Below are positions 23,414 through 30,787 of a stretch of DNA of 36,569 nucleotides, one piece after another. Source of the DNA: an uncultured Alphaproteobacteria bacterium (GTDB lineage Bacteria; Pseudomonadota; Alphaproteobacteria; RF32; CAG-239). The stretch is taken from assembly GCA_944391435.1 (NCBI GenBank), contig CALXTP010000078.1:1-36569 (forward strand), written 5' to 3'. Each line of letters opens with the position of its first letter. The stretch's first letter is position 1. The notes beneath the pieces were generated by a model, which made no database searches, was not told the DNA's origin, and saw nothing but the letters and a program-made list of their open reading frames with translations. The translations under genes were made by a program, and so were the position numbers.

Positions 23414-24582
23414 CCTTCCTCCTTTGAAACCGCAAAAGCGGCTATTTGCCGGCGGGCCGCATCCATGCCGGAGGCCAGCGCCTGGACTACGGTGCCGCAG
23501 GTGCCTGACATATCGCCGGCCGTTGCTATTGCCGTGGGAATTTCGGCGGGCGGGAAAAATGACCCCAGCGCCATGATTATCATATCATAGCCGGCCAGTT
23601 CGCATGCCGTTTCCGGAATTGCTTCGGCGCGTCCGGCATCGTTGATGCGGTTGGTTACGGCATGCAGGGTATATCCGCCTTTGCCGTCCGGAATAATTTC
23701 AGTTACGGATGACAGCGCGCGGACGATAATGCCGTGTGCGTCAAGCGCCGCCTGGTCGCGTGCCATAATGCGCATATCTTCCCGGCGCCGGCGGACAAAC
23801 ATTTCTACCTGCGGACAGCTTTGTTTTTTTAGCGTCAAGGCGCAATCCATGGCGACTTCGCCGCCGCCGATGACGGCCGCTTTCCGGCTTTTACGGTATT
23901 CGGGAGCCGAAAGAAAATCGGTATAAGGCAGGGTGTTTTCTTCGCCACGGATACCGAGACGGCGGGGAGCCGGTTCGCCCAGGGCAGCGACAACGGCGTC
24001 ATAGCCGGAAACGAGTGTGCTTATGTCGTTGACGGTTGTATTCAGATGCAGCGTGACGCGGTCATTTTCAACCAAGCGGGCAATTTCGGCATCCAGTACC
24101 GCCCGTGGCAGGCGATACTCGGGAATAAGGCGCGCCGCGCCGCCGAGGCTGGCGTTTTTTTCATATAAATCTATGTGCCAGCCGTGCCGCAAAAATTCGT
24201 GCAAGGCGCCGAGCCCGGCCGGTCCGCCGCCGATGACGGCTGCTTTTTTGGGGCGGCCCGTATCTTCTGCCGGAGGCAGTTCCAGCGGCGGCAAGCCGCC
24301 TTTGCGGATAACCTCGGCCTGCAGGCAGGGGATTTCCAACGCGGCATCTATGCGGGCGCGGATACAGGCTTTTTGGCAAAAGCGATCCGGGCAGACGAGG
24401 CCACAGGTTTGCGGCAGCGGGTTGCGTTCGGCAATCAGCGCGGCGGCGGCTTTGTAATCCCCGCTCTTGGCGGCAGCGATAAAATCGTGCGGCGACACGC
24501 CCAGCGGGCAGGCTTTTTCGCATGGCTTGGCGCGGCAGCCGAGGCAGCGGGCAAGTTCTTGCGGCAAATCTTCCGATTTCAT
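23410..24582 (-). CDS. GltD-like FAD/NAD(P) oxidoreductase with two Fe-S cysteine clusters
   Basis: The 390-residue product resembles the small subunit of glutamate synthase and related electron-transfer modules. The N-terminus has two four-cysteine groups for 4Fe-4S clusters: Cys13, 16, 21, 25 and Cys60, 64, 69, 73. An FAD-binding glycine motif follows (IGGGPAGLGA, about residue 116) and a second NAD(P) motif (VIGGGEVAMDCAL, about 235). At 390 residues it is shorter than typical GltD (about 470-490). No large subunit gene is in the window, so it may serve another electron acceptor. Overlaps rlmH by four bases. Confidence 0.82.
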   Translation of the reverse strand: MKSEDLPQELARCLGCRAKPCEKACPLGVSPHDFIAAAKSGDYKAAAALIAERNPLPQTCGLVCPDRFCQKACIRARIDAALEIPCLQAEVIRKGGLPPLELPPAEDTGRPKKAAVIGGGPAGLGALHEFLRHGWHIDLYEKNASLGGAARLIPEYRLPRAVLDAEIARLVENDRVTLHLNTTVNDISTLVSGYDAVVAALGEPAPRRLGIRGEENTLPYTDFLSAPEYRKSRKAAVIGGGEVAMDCALTLKKQSCPQVEMFVRRRREDMRIMARDQAALDAHGIIVRALSSVTEIIPDGKGGYTLHAVTNRINDAGRAEAIPETACELAGYDMIIMALGSFFPPAEIPTAIATAGDMSGTCGTVVQALASGMDAARRQIAAFAVSKEEG

Positions 24583-24626
24583 TTTTCAAAATCCGTTTAT
24601 TTTACAGTCCAGCTTTTTATGACAGA

Positions 24627-24655
24627 ATTTTAGTAAAAAACGGCGGTGGTGGCAA
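24627..24655 (-). promoter_or_regulatory. Promoter of the oxidoreductase-rlmH operon
   Basis: Minus strand: TTGCCA (24650-24655), 17 bases, TAAAAT (24627-24632), about 45 bases before the start at 24582. Confidence 0.6.
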
Positions 24656-24774
24656 GCTAAAAAAAAGGTTGTGGATAAAGGTTTGGGGCGGTGCCCGCAA
24701 GTGCGGGAGAAGCTTGCCGGGCAGGCAGGGGTGCAATTTTTTGACATCCGGGCGTGGATAGGGGCAAAAAGATG

Positions 24775-24803
24775 TTTACATTGCTTTAAGGGCGTGTTAG
24801 ATA
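24775..24803 (+). promoter_or_regulatory. Promoter of the AsmA-like gene
   Basis: TTTACA (24775-24780), 17 bases, TAGATA (24798-24803). A second TTGACA occurs at 24741-24746 without a good -10 partner. Confidence 0.55.
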
Positions 24804-24840
24804 AATAAATCATTTGTGTCGGCTGCCTTGAGGAGATGTT

Positions 24841-27800
24841 TTGAGCACCAAAAGCAAAAAGTTGCGTTTTTTTTCCCTGTTTTGGGATTATGCCAGCGCG
24901 TTGTCGCTTATTGCGCTGCTGGTTTTGTTGTGGCATTTGGGCAAAGGGCCGATTAAAGTCAACTTTTTAAGGCCGTATATTATCCAGGCGCTGACTAACG
25001 AAACCGCCGAATATGATCTTGATGTCGGGTCGGTCAATCTGGAGCTTGTCCATTCGGTGCAACCGGTAAAAATTATTGCCAAAGATGTTTCTTTTAAGGA
25101 TAAAGGCGGGGCGTATCAGGTTGACGCGCCGCGGCTGGCACTGTCCTTTTCGGCGCGGGCGCTGCTGAAGGGAATGCTGGCGCCGAGCTCGGTAACGATT
25201 GAACAGCCGATGATGCGGATAACGGCTTCTTACGGGCTGAAATCCGAAGATGCGGAGAAAAACGAAGAAAAAGAACGGGCAGAGCGGGAAAAGCAGCGGG
25301 CCAAAAGAGCGGAAAGACGCCGGAACGGCAATGTGTCGGAGGAAAAAAGGCAGCAGCGGCGGGCGGAATGGAATGCGTTGCCCGAAGATGAAAAAAAAGA
25401 GCGGCTTGAACATCGGCGGGCGCGGCGCAATCTGAAAAAAATGCAGTTTTATTTTGAACAGTTTGATGATTTTCTGGAACGTTTCAATTCGCCCGAACAG
25501 CTGTATTTGGAAAGCTTTATCAACACCATTACCATGACCGATGCCACCTTGCAGATGACCGAGGCGGAAACCGGGCAGCAGTTTACGTTTACAGATATGA
25601 ACTTCAGTTTTGAGCGCGGGGTGGCCGATATCGTGCTCAAAGCCGACAGCGCGGTGCAGTTTGACAACCGGGCATCGGCGCTGGATATGACACTCAAATA
25701 CCGTATCAGAAACGACGAAGTGCGCTATACGCTTAATTTTTCGGATTTGGTGATTACCGACTTGTATGATATCCTGGTGCCGGAAAAGGGCAGCCTGCGG
25801 ATGGTGGATATTCCCGTCAACGGCAAAGTTTCGGCTTTGATTGATTTTGGCAATGTCTTAAAAGACAAGGCACATTTTGCCGATAATCTCGGCGACAATA
25901 TCAAAGACGTTACGTTTGCCATTGAGGGGGGGCACGGCAAAATCGGCTTTGGCGACAGCGAAGATTTTGACTATGACGTGTCGTCGTTTAATCTGGAAGG
26001 GCGGCTGCACGGCGGCCTGGACAAGGTGGCCATAGACAAGGCGGCATTTGATTTTGACGGCAAACAGGCGCAGCTCAGCCTGTCGGCAACCGGTTTTGAG
26101 GATTATTTCTTTAAAGGCAATCTGGAGAATTTTAAAATCCGGTTTCGGGCGCAGGTGGGGGCTTTTAAGATGGACGAGCTGTCGCTGTTGTGGCCGCGCT
26201 ATCTCGGCGAAGAAGCCTGGGCCTGGTGCAAAGAGAGCCTGTACGGCGGGGCGGTTACCAGCGGCGATTTTACGTTTGATTTCGGTTGGGACGACAAGAC
26301 GAAAAGTTTCGGGCTGCTGAATCTTGCCGGCGAGGCGGGGTTTGCCGATGCCAACCTGTATTATCTGTCGGGGATGCCGATTATCCGCAATGTGTATGGA
26401 ACGGCGCAGTTTTCACGGGATAAAATCAATATCAAAGTGGATAAAGGCGTTTCCGATAACGTGATTTTGACCGGCGGCAGCGTGTTGCTGTATGATTTGG
26501 ACAAGTATAACAATTACATCAAAATTGATTTGACCGGAAATTCCACGATTACCGATGCGCTGAAGCTGATTGACCATGAACCGCTCGGTTTTACCAAAGA
26601 GATGGGGGTTAATCCCGATTTGGTGGCGGGCGATGTTGATATAGACCTTAAATTGGACTTTGAGCTCAAAAAAGACATTAAGCCCGAAGAGCTGAAGGTG
26701 GAAGTCAACGGCGATTTGAGGCAGGTTGAATATCTCGGTTTGGATGAAGGGCAAACATTTGTGGCCGATGAGTTGAAACTCAAGGTTACCGAAAAAGGTT
26801 TTGACCTGACGGGCGTGGCAAAATATCAGGGGATTCCCCTGACGCTGGCGCTGAAAGAGAATTTTAGCGAAACCAGCCATAAAAGCCGGATTGTTGCCGA
26901 TGTCAAAGTGGATGACCAGGTGTTGAAAAAGCTGGGGATTGAAAGCGAAATCCTGGCGGCTCCGTATTTTACCGGCAGTTCCGATTTGCGCGCAACGGTT
27001 ACTTTTTTGAATGACGGGCGCATTGAGCTGGCGGTGGACGGTTCGCTTAAAGATACGGCGATTGATTATGCGTTTTTGGGATTTGCCAAAGAAAAGGGCG
27101 CTCCGTGCCGCGCCAAAGCGACAATGTTGATTAAAGACGGAAAACTGCAAGAAGTTACTTATTTTCAGCTTATCAAATCCCTGTTTTCGGCAACCGGGAA
27201 GATGACGGCGGACAGCGCCGGGCGGCTTAAAGAGATTGATGTGTCCGAAATCAAAGCGCCGAAAGCTTTTGCCAAAGCGCGGGTAAACTTCAGCTATGAA
27301 CCGCATCTGGCATTGAAAGTGACGGTTTCGGGCGACTCGTATGATTTGACGGAGTTTTTTGACAAGAAAAAGAAAGACCGCCAGGCGGAGAAAAAAGCCA
27401 AAAGCCTTAAAGACCCGATGGAAGAGGTGATGGATACCGATATTGTCATCGGCGTGAACAAGCTATGGACGAACGAACAGGTTCCGGTTACAAATTTTGC
27501 CGGCAAGGCGGAATTGCGCCACGGAATCGGATTGCACAGGATGAATATGGTCGGCAATTACGGTTCCAGCCGCGATGTTAAGATGAAGCTTGATTTTGAG
27601 CCGCGCGGCGAAGAATATATGCTGACGGTTGATTCCAATAATGCCGGAAGCACGCTCAAGGTGTTGCGCCTTTATGACAATATGAAAGGCGGCAATCTGA
27701 AAATTGAGGCCAAGCGCGATAAATACAAGAATTTTCGCGGGCATGCCCGTATTCGCGATTTTTCCCTGGTCAATACGCCGATTTTTGCCAAGGTGCTGAG

Positions 27801-28197
27801 TGTGGCGTCGTTGTCGGGCATTGTGGATATGCTGACCGGCGAAGGGCTGACGTTTACACATTTTAATGCACCGTTTTCTTATACGTTTTCAACCAAGAAT
27901 CTGGAAACCGAAGATGCCCGGATGTTCGGCTCGGTGCTGGGTGTGACGATGAGCGGACGGTATAATTTGGCAGATGAAGACGTGGAGGCGAAAGGGATGG
28001 TGATTCCGGCGTACGGGCTCAATACTTTTATCGGCAATATTCCTCTGGTCGGGAAGATGCTGGCCGGCAAGGACGGAACCGTTTTTGCGACAAATTACAG
28101 CGTGGCGGGGAGCCTCAGCGCACCGAAGATTTCCATAAATCCGCTGTCAACGTTGGCGCCGAATTCGTTGAAGGAATTGTTTTCTTCCAACGATTAA
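24841..28197 (+). CDS. Large AsmA-like (YhdP/TamB-related) envelope protein
   Basis: An 1118-residue protein with one N-terminal transmembrane helix (about residues 18-35, ASALSLIALLVLLWHLG) and a very long periplasmic region of repeating beta-strands typical of AsmA/DUF3971 proteins. The C-terminal part has the family features: LVNTPIFAKVLSVASLSGIV, then MFGSVLGVTMSGRYNL, then NTFIGNIPLVGKMLAGKDGT. Such proteins are thought to form a groove carrying phospholipid between membranes. Residues about 129-205 are an unusual highly charged insertion rich in Glu, Arg and Lys. The start is a TTG five bases after GAGGAG; no better start exists nearby. The next gene follows after 87 bases. Confidence 0.85.
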   Translation: MSTKSKKLRFFSLFWDYASALSLIALLVLLWHLGKGPIKVNFLRPYIIQALTNETAEYDLDVGSVNLELVHSVQPVKIIAKDVSFKDKGGAYQVDAPRLALSFSARALLKGMLAPSSVTIEQPMMRITASYGLKSEDAEKNEEKERAEREKQRAKRAERRRNGNVSEEKRQQRRAEWNALPEDEKKERLEHRRARRNLKKMQFYFEQFDDFLERFNSPEQLYLESFINTITMTDATLQMTEAETGQQFTFTDMNFSFERGVADIVLKADSAVQFDNRASALDMTLKYRIRNDEVRYTLNFSDLVITDLYDILVPEKGSLRMVDIPVNGKVSALIDFGNVLKDKAHFADNLGDNIKDVTFAIEGGHGKIGFGDSEDFDYDVSSFNLEGRLHGGLDKVAIDKAAFDFDGKQAQLSLSATGFEDYFFKGNLENFKIRFRAQVGAFKMDELSLLWPRYLGEEAWAWCKESLYGGAVTSGDFTFDFGWDDKTKSFGLLNLAGEAGFADANLYYLSGMPIIRNVYGTAQFSRDKINIKVDKGVSDNVILTGGSVLLYDLDKYNNYIKIDLTGNSTITDALKLIDHEPLGFTKEMGVNPDLVAGDVDIDLKLDFELKKDIKPEELKVEVNGDLRQVEYLGLDEGQTFVADELKLKVTEKGFDLTGVAKYQGIPLTLALKENFSETSHKSRIVADVKVDDQVLKKLGIESEILAAPYFTGSSDLRATVTFLNDGRIELAVDGSLKDTAIDYAFLGFAKEKGAPCRAKATMLIKDGKLQEVTYFQLIKSLFSATGKMTADSAGRLKEIDVSEIKAPKAFAKARVNFSYEPHLALKVTVSGDSYDLTEFFDKKKKDRQAEKKAKSLKDPMEEVMDTDIVIGVNKLWTNEQVPVTNFAGKAELRHGIGLHRMNMVGNYGSSRDVKMKLDFEPRGEEYMLTVDSNNAGSTLKVLRLYDNMKGGNLKIEAKRDKYKNFRGHARIRDFSLVNTPIFAKVLSVASLSGIVDMLTGEGLTFTHFNAPFSYTFSTKNLETEDARMFGSVLGVTMSGRYNLADEDVEAKGMVIPAYGLNTFIGNIPLVGKMLAGKDGTVFATNYSVAGSLSAPKISINPLSTLAPNSLKELFSSND

Positions 28198-28284
28198 ACA
28201 AAAAGAAACACGGCTGCAGGCATTAGGCTGCGGCAGGCAAACGGCAGGGCGGGCCAAGCAGTGCCGGATATAAGGAGAAAGAAA

Positions 28285-28767
28285 ATGGCAGATAAGATAG
28301 GCATAGATTTTCACGGGGTTATTTCGGCGGCGCCGGAGCTGTTTGCGTCCTTTTGCCATGAAATCCGCCTGCGGGGTGTGGAAGTGTATGTGATAACGGG
28401 CGGCCCGAGAAAGGATATTGAGCGGTATTTGCAAAAGTACCGGATTGAATATGATGAAGTGTGGGCGATACTTGATTTTTATGAACAGCAGGGGAAAGTT
28501 GAGTTTTTTGACGACGGCAGCTTTAAGGTGGATACGCTGTTGTGGAACAGAGCCAAGGCCGAGTATTGCGTGGCGGAAAATATCCGGTTTCATATTGATG
28601 ATTCCAATGTCTACGGACGGTATTTCGTAACGCCGTATTGCAAATATGATATCGGGAGCGGGGTATGCGAATGGGACGGGCTGACGGTTGATTTTCGTGA
28701 TGCCGAGAGGGCGGCAAAGGAAGTGGCGGATTTTATCATACGCGAGAACAAGCGGGTATCCGCGTAA
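28285..28767 (+). CDS. HAD-like protein with altered catalytic motif
   Basis: The 160-residue product starts IGIDFHGVISA, which resembles HAD motif I (DxD) with the nucleophile Asp8 kept but the second Asp replaced by His10. YVITGGPRKDIERY looks like motif II (Thr) and FHIDDSNVYGRYF like motif IV (DD). The family acts as phosphatases or 5'-nucleotidases; the Asp-to-His change would weaken the general acid, so activity is doubtful. AAGGAG precedes ATG 28285 (the frame opens at 28261). It follows the AsmA-like gene and may be co-transcribed. Confidence 0.72.
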   Translation: MADKIGIDFHGVISAAPELFASFCHEIRLRGVEVYVITGGPRKDIERYLQKYRIEYDEVWAILDFYEQQGKVEFFDDGSFKVDTLLWNRAKAEYCVAENIRFHIDDSNVYGRYFVTPYCKYDIGSGVCEWDGLTVDFRDAERAAKEVADFIIRENKRVSA

Positions 28768-28771
28768 AAAA

Positions 28772-28858
28772 GGGATTGTTTTTTAGGAAGGGGAAACCGG
28801 ATTGTGAGGTTTGCCGCGGTGCGTTTCACCAGAGCCGGGAGAGGAAAAAAACAATCCC
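28772..28858. repeat. Long-range inverted repeat after the HAD-like gene
   Basis: GGGATTGTTTTTT (28772-28784) is complementary to AAAAAACAATCCC (28846-28858), 61 bases apart. The interior contains a smaller hairpin GGTG-CGTTT-CACC. The right arm shares ATCCC with the terminator at 28854-28883, so the two structures exclude each other. Confidence 0.5.
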
Positions 28859-28883
28859 GTTTCGCCATCAGGCAAAACGGGAT
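28854..28883 (-). terminator. Terminator of the minus-strand orphan cluster
   Basis: Minus strand: ATCCCGTTT and AAACGGGAT enclose an inner GCC/GGC pair, followed by TGTTTTTTT. It lies six bases after the stop at 28889. Confidence 0.88.
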
Positions 28884-28888
28884 GTGGG

Positions 28889-29248
28889 TTAGTCATGAAT
28901 GTACAAATACCATAAGCCGAATTTGTTATTATTTTCTTCGTTATAATAACGCATGGCTTGTTCAATGATTAGATTATCCGCACATTCAATAATGAAACCT
29001 TCCTTAAAGAAATTTCCGGCTATATACACCTTAAACAACGGGCGGATATGCGGTTCGCAATAGATTGTTACGATCCCGTCTTTGAATGAGTGTATCTCGC
29101 CGGGCATGTCTTTGGGAAGTATCGGGCAGTTTTTTATCCGGTAAGCCAGAGGGCGGCCGGCCCGTCCTAAATAATTTTGCTGCAATCCGTTACACAGGGC
29201 CTCTCTTTTCCATAAGTAAAAGCCAATGGTTTTCATAAGCGTTTTCAT
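28889..29248 (-). CDS. Orphan 119-aa protein, third gene of the accessory cluster
   Basis: I do not recognise this protein. It is soluble and rich in aromatic residues toward the end (AMRYYNEENNNKFGLWYLYI). Its closing segment loosely resembles the end of the 170-aa protein at 29747-30259 (YFYIYKN against WYLYIHD), which may mean a shared C-terminal fold; this is weak. A second ATG at 29236 is possible. There is no Shine-Dalgarno site. It lies 11 bases after the previous gene and is followed by a strong terminator, so the three genes are likely one transcript. Confidence 0.6.
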   Translation of the reverse strand: MKTLMKTIGFYLWKREALCNGLQQNYLGRAGRPLAYRIKNCPILPKDMPGEIHSFKDGIVTIYCEPHIRPLFKVYIAGNFFKEGFIIECADNLIIEQAMRYYNEENNNKFGLWYLYIHD

Positions 29249-29259
29249 GGCTGAGAATT

Positions 29260-29742
29260 TTAGAATTTGTAATTAGCGACAAAAACCTCTTTATCAGCTT
29301 CCTTGGCGTGAAAAGTTTTCACTTCTTTTACGCCGGAGGCGATTACTTTCCAATCCTTTCCCTCGTGGGTGAAAATTCCGGGGTTTCTCCTTACGTCTCT
29401 ATTTGCCGGGCTGGTTTCTTGTTTGCGTATCGGTGCGGCGTCTTTAACTTCCGTAAAGTCTGCGTATTCCGGTTCGGACTTTTCAAAGACAGTGTTGATT
29501 TTCTGCTTTATTTTATTCCAAAAGCCGGAATTTTCCTGAATTTCCCGACAAGGGGGAGCCGGATATTTGTCCTGATTTGATGTCAACCGGCGTTGATGTG
29601 CCGGATTGGTATCTATCGGGCCTTCAACCGTAAATAATACCTGCTTTCCGTAAAGCCGCGTTGCAGCGTATGAGCCGTCGGAAAAGACATAAATCGGATA
29701 GCCGTATCGGCGACCGAATTCGTTAAATGTTTCTGCTGTCAT
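29260..29742 (-). CDS. Orphan 160-aa protein, second gene of the accessory cluster
   Basis: Unrecognised. The N-terminus FNEFGRRYGYPIYVFSDGSY aligns by eye with INDLGKVLGYPLFVMPDGTI of the next gene upstream, sharing G..GYP(I/L).V..DG(S/T), so the two are probably paralogues. A charged, proline-containing middle leads to NPGIFTHEGKDWKVIASGVK. There is no signal peptide or membrane segment. The start has only an AT-rich leader within the four-base gap after the upstream gene. Function unknown. Confidence 0.6.
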   Translation of the reverse strand: MTAETFNEFGRRYGYPIYVFSDGSYAATRLYGKQVLFTVEGPIDTNPAHQRRLTSNQDKYPAPPCREIQENSGFWNKIKQKINTVFEKSEPEYADFTEVKDAAPIRKQETSPANRDVRRNPGIFTHEGKDWKVIASGVKEVKTFHAKEADKEVFVANYKF

Positions 29743-29746
29743 GGTT

Positions 29747-30259
29747 TTAGTTTTTATAGATATAAAAATAATTTTTTGTTAGTCCGTCTTCTTTAATACT
29801 GCACTGTTTCATCTTTAGTTCTTTGTCAAAAAGGTGTATATTTATTTTACCTGTTTGAAAGATGTCAATGGAGAATTTGCGTTTGATGTCTTCTTCGGCG
29901 TATATATATATTTTATGAGTTTTAACTTCATACGCTTTCGGCTTCAGATGTGGGGGGATTTGAAACATTTCCGGCGAATCCGGCAAAACCGGCTTTTGTG
30001 GTGTCGAATCCTGCCTTTGCGGCGGTGAAATTATGCCGGGAGTTCTGCCCAGCCATGTTTCGTAATCCTGTATTGCCTGTTTTTCAAGACTTTTTTCCAG
30101 ATCCAATTCATCAAAAACAATTAATTTGAACGGTACATCTTGCGGCGGGGTTTTCAGTATTGTCCCGTCCGGCATCACAAACAGAGGATATCCCAGAACT
30201 TTGCCAAGGTCGTTTATCCTGTTTAACAGTTTTTTTAGCTTTTTTTCATAATAGGTCAT
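29747..30259 (-). CDS. Orphan 170-aa protein, first gene of the accessory cluster
   Basis: Unrecognised. A basic N-terminal helix (YYEKKLKKLLNRI) leads to the GYPLFVMPDGT motif shared with its neighbour, then a proline-rich linker (RTPGIISPPQ to IPPHLKPK) and a beta-rich C-terminal domain (HKIYIYAEEDIKRKFSIDIF). The promoter is strong: TTGACA (30315-30320), 16 bases, TAAAAT (30293-30298). The leader (AATTATTAAAATAAAAATT) contains no Shine-Dalgarno site. It borders the repeat block starting at 30381. Function unknown. Confidence 0.65.
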   Translation of the reverse strand: MTYYEKKLKKLLNRINDLGKVLGYPLFVMPDGTILKTPPQDVPFKLIVFDELDLEKSLEKQAIQDYETWLGRTPGIISPPQRQDSTPQKPVLPDSPEMFQIPPHLKPKAYEVKTHKIYIYAEEDIKRKFSIDIFQTGKINIHLFDKELKMKQCSIKEDGLTKNYFYIYKN

Positions 30260-30292
30260 AATTTTTATTTTAATAATTTATAACTGGCGGTA

Positions 30293-30320
30293 ATTTTAGA
30301 CGTTTTTTTGTTTTTGTCAA
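30293..30320 (-). promoter_or_regulatory. Promoter of the three-gene orphan cluster
   Basis: Minus strand: TTGACA (30315-30320), 16 bases, TAAAAT (30293-30298), giving a leader of only about 27 bases. Confidence 0.7.
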
Positions 30321-30598
30321 TATCTTTTTGTTTTTGGCGAAGTATTTTTGCGAGTTAGAGAGTGTGAAATGGAGTATGTGCGGACCGTATAACGCATCGG
30401 AGCGTTACGCCGAAACGAGGGTTTGTTTCAAGGTGGAGATTTGTGGGGAGAACTAAAGTAAATGGTGGACCGTAGAGGTAACGGTCTTGCTAGCCGGTGC
30501 GCGGACGCTACCGGCTGCGCTTCGGTCAAGCCAGACGTAACGTTTGCTAGCACGGCATTACTGCCGCCCGCAAACTAACGTCTGCTATAGCTTTCGGT

Positions 30599-30623
30599 AA
30601 AAAACGTCCCCTGGACGTTTTTT
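30599..30623. terminator. Symmetric terminator-like hairpin inside the repeat block
   Basis: AAAAAACGTCC (30599-30609), loop CCT, GGACGTTTTTT (30613-30623). A perfect 11-base stem with U-runs on both strands. Confidence 0.75.
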
Positions 30624-30713
30624 ATCCTGCAAGCCCTCTGCTAACGCATCGGAGCGTTACGCCGAAACGAGAGGAACGGCTGCGCCGGGGGAATGTTCTA
30701 TATTGTGGAGAAA

Positions 30714-30787
30714 TGGTGGACCGTAGAGGTAACGCTCCTCTGCTACATCCATGTCAAGGATGCGTTCTACTTTTAAACTAACGGTCC
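30714..30787 (-). tRNA. tRNA-Val(GAC)-like gene with non-canonical D and T loops
   Basis: Minus strand, 74 bases including an encoded CCA end. Perfect stems: acceptor GGACCGT/ACGGTCC (7), D GTTT/GAAC (4, one G-T), anticodon CATCC/GGATG (5), T AGAGG/CCTCT (5). U8, A9, A14, A21, U33 and a purine at 37 are present. The anticodon loop TTGACAT is that of bacterial tRNA-Val(GAC). The D loop AAAAGTA lacks the G18-G19 pair and the T loop AGCGTTA lacks TTC, so the usual D-T loop contacts are lost together. It may be a degenerate copy, a special-purpose tRNA, or an integration-site remnant. A possible promoter (TTGCAT then TAAAAA, spacing 16) lies upstream. Confidence 0.5.

Noticed and set aside
26413..27306. 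297-codon minus-strand frame opposite the AsmA-like gene
   Set aside because: It lies wholly inside a convincing 1118-codon gene and shows no motif or ribosome site.
28783..28965. 60-codon minus-strand frame after the orphan cluster
   Set aside because: It overlaps the end of the 119-aa gene and the terminator in another frame, with no initiation signal.
30484..30641. Integron attC site
   Set aside because: Hairpins are present but the right-hand core GTTRRRY and matching left core are not found in the needed places.
30390..30734. CRISPR-like look of repeats separated by about 40 bases
   Set aside because: The flanking repeats R1 and R2 differ from each other and there are only two units, with no cas genes.
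30462..30781. Short frames at 30462-30578 and 30713-30781 sharing MVDRRGN
   Set aside because: The shared start is simply the R2 repeat; the frames diverge at once and lie over hairpins and the tRNA-like gene.
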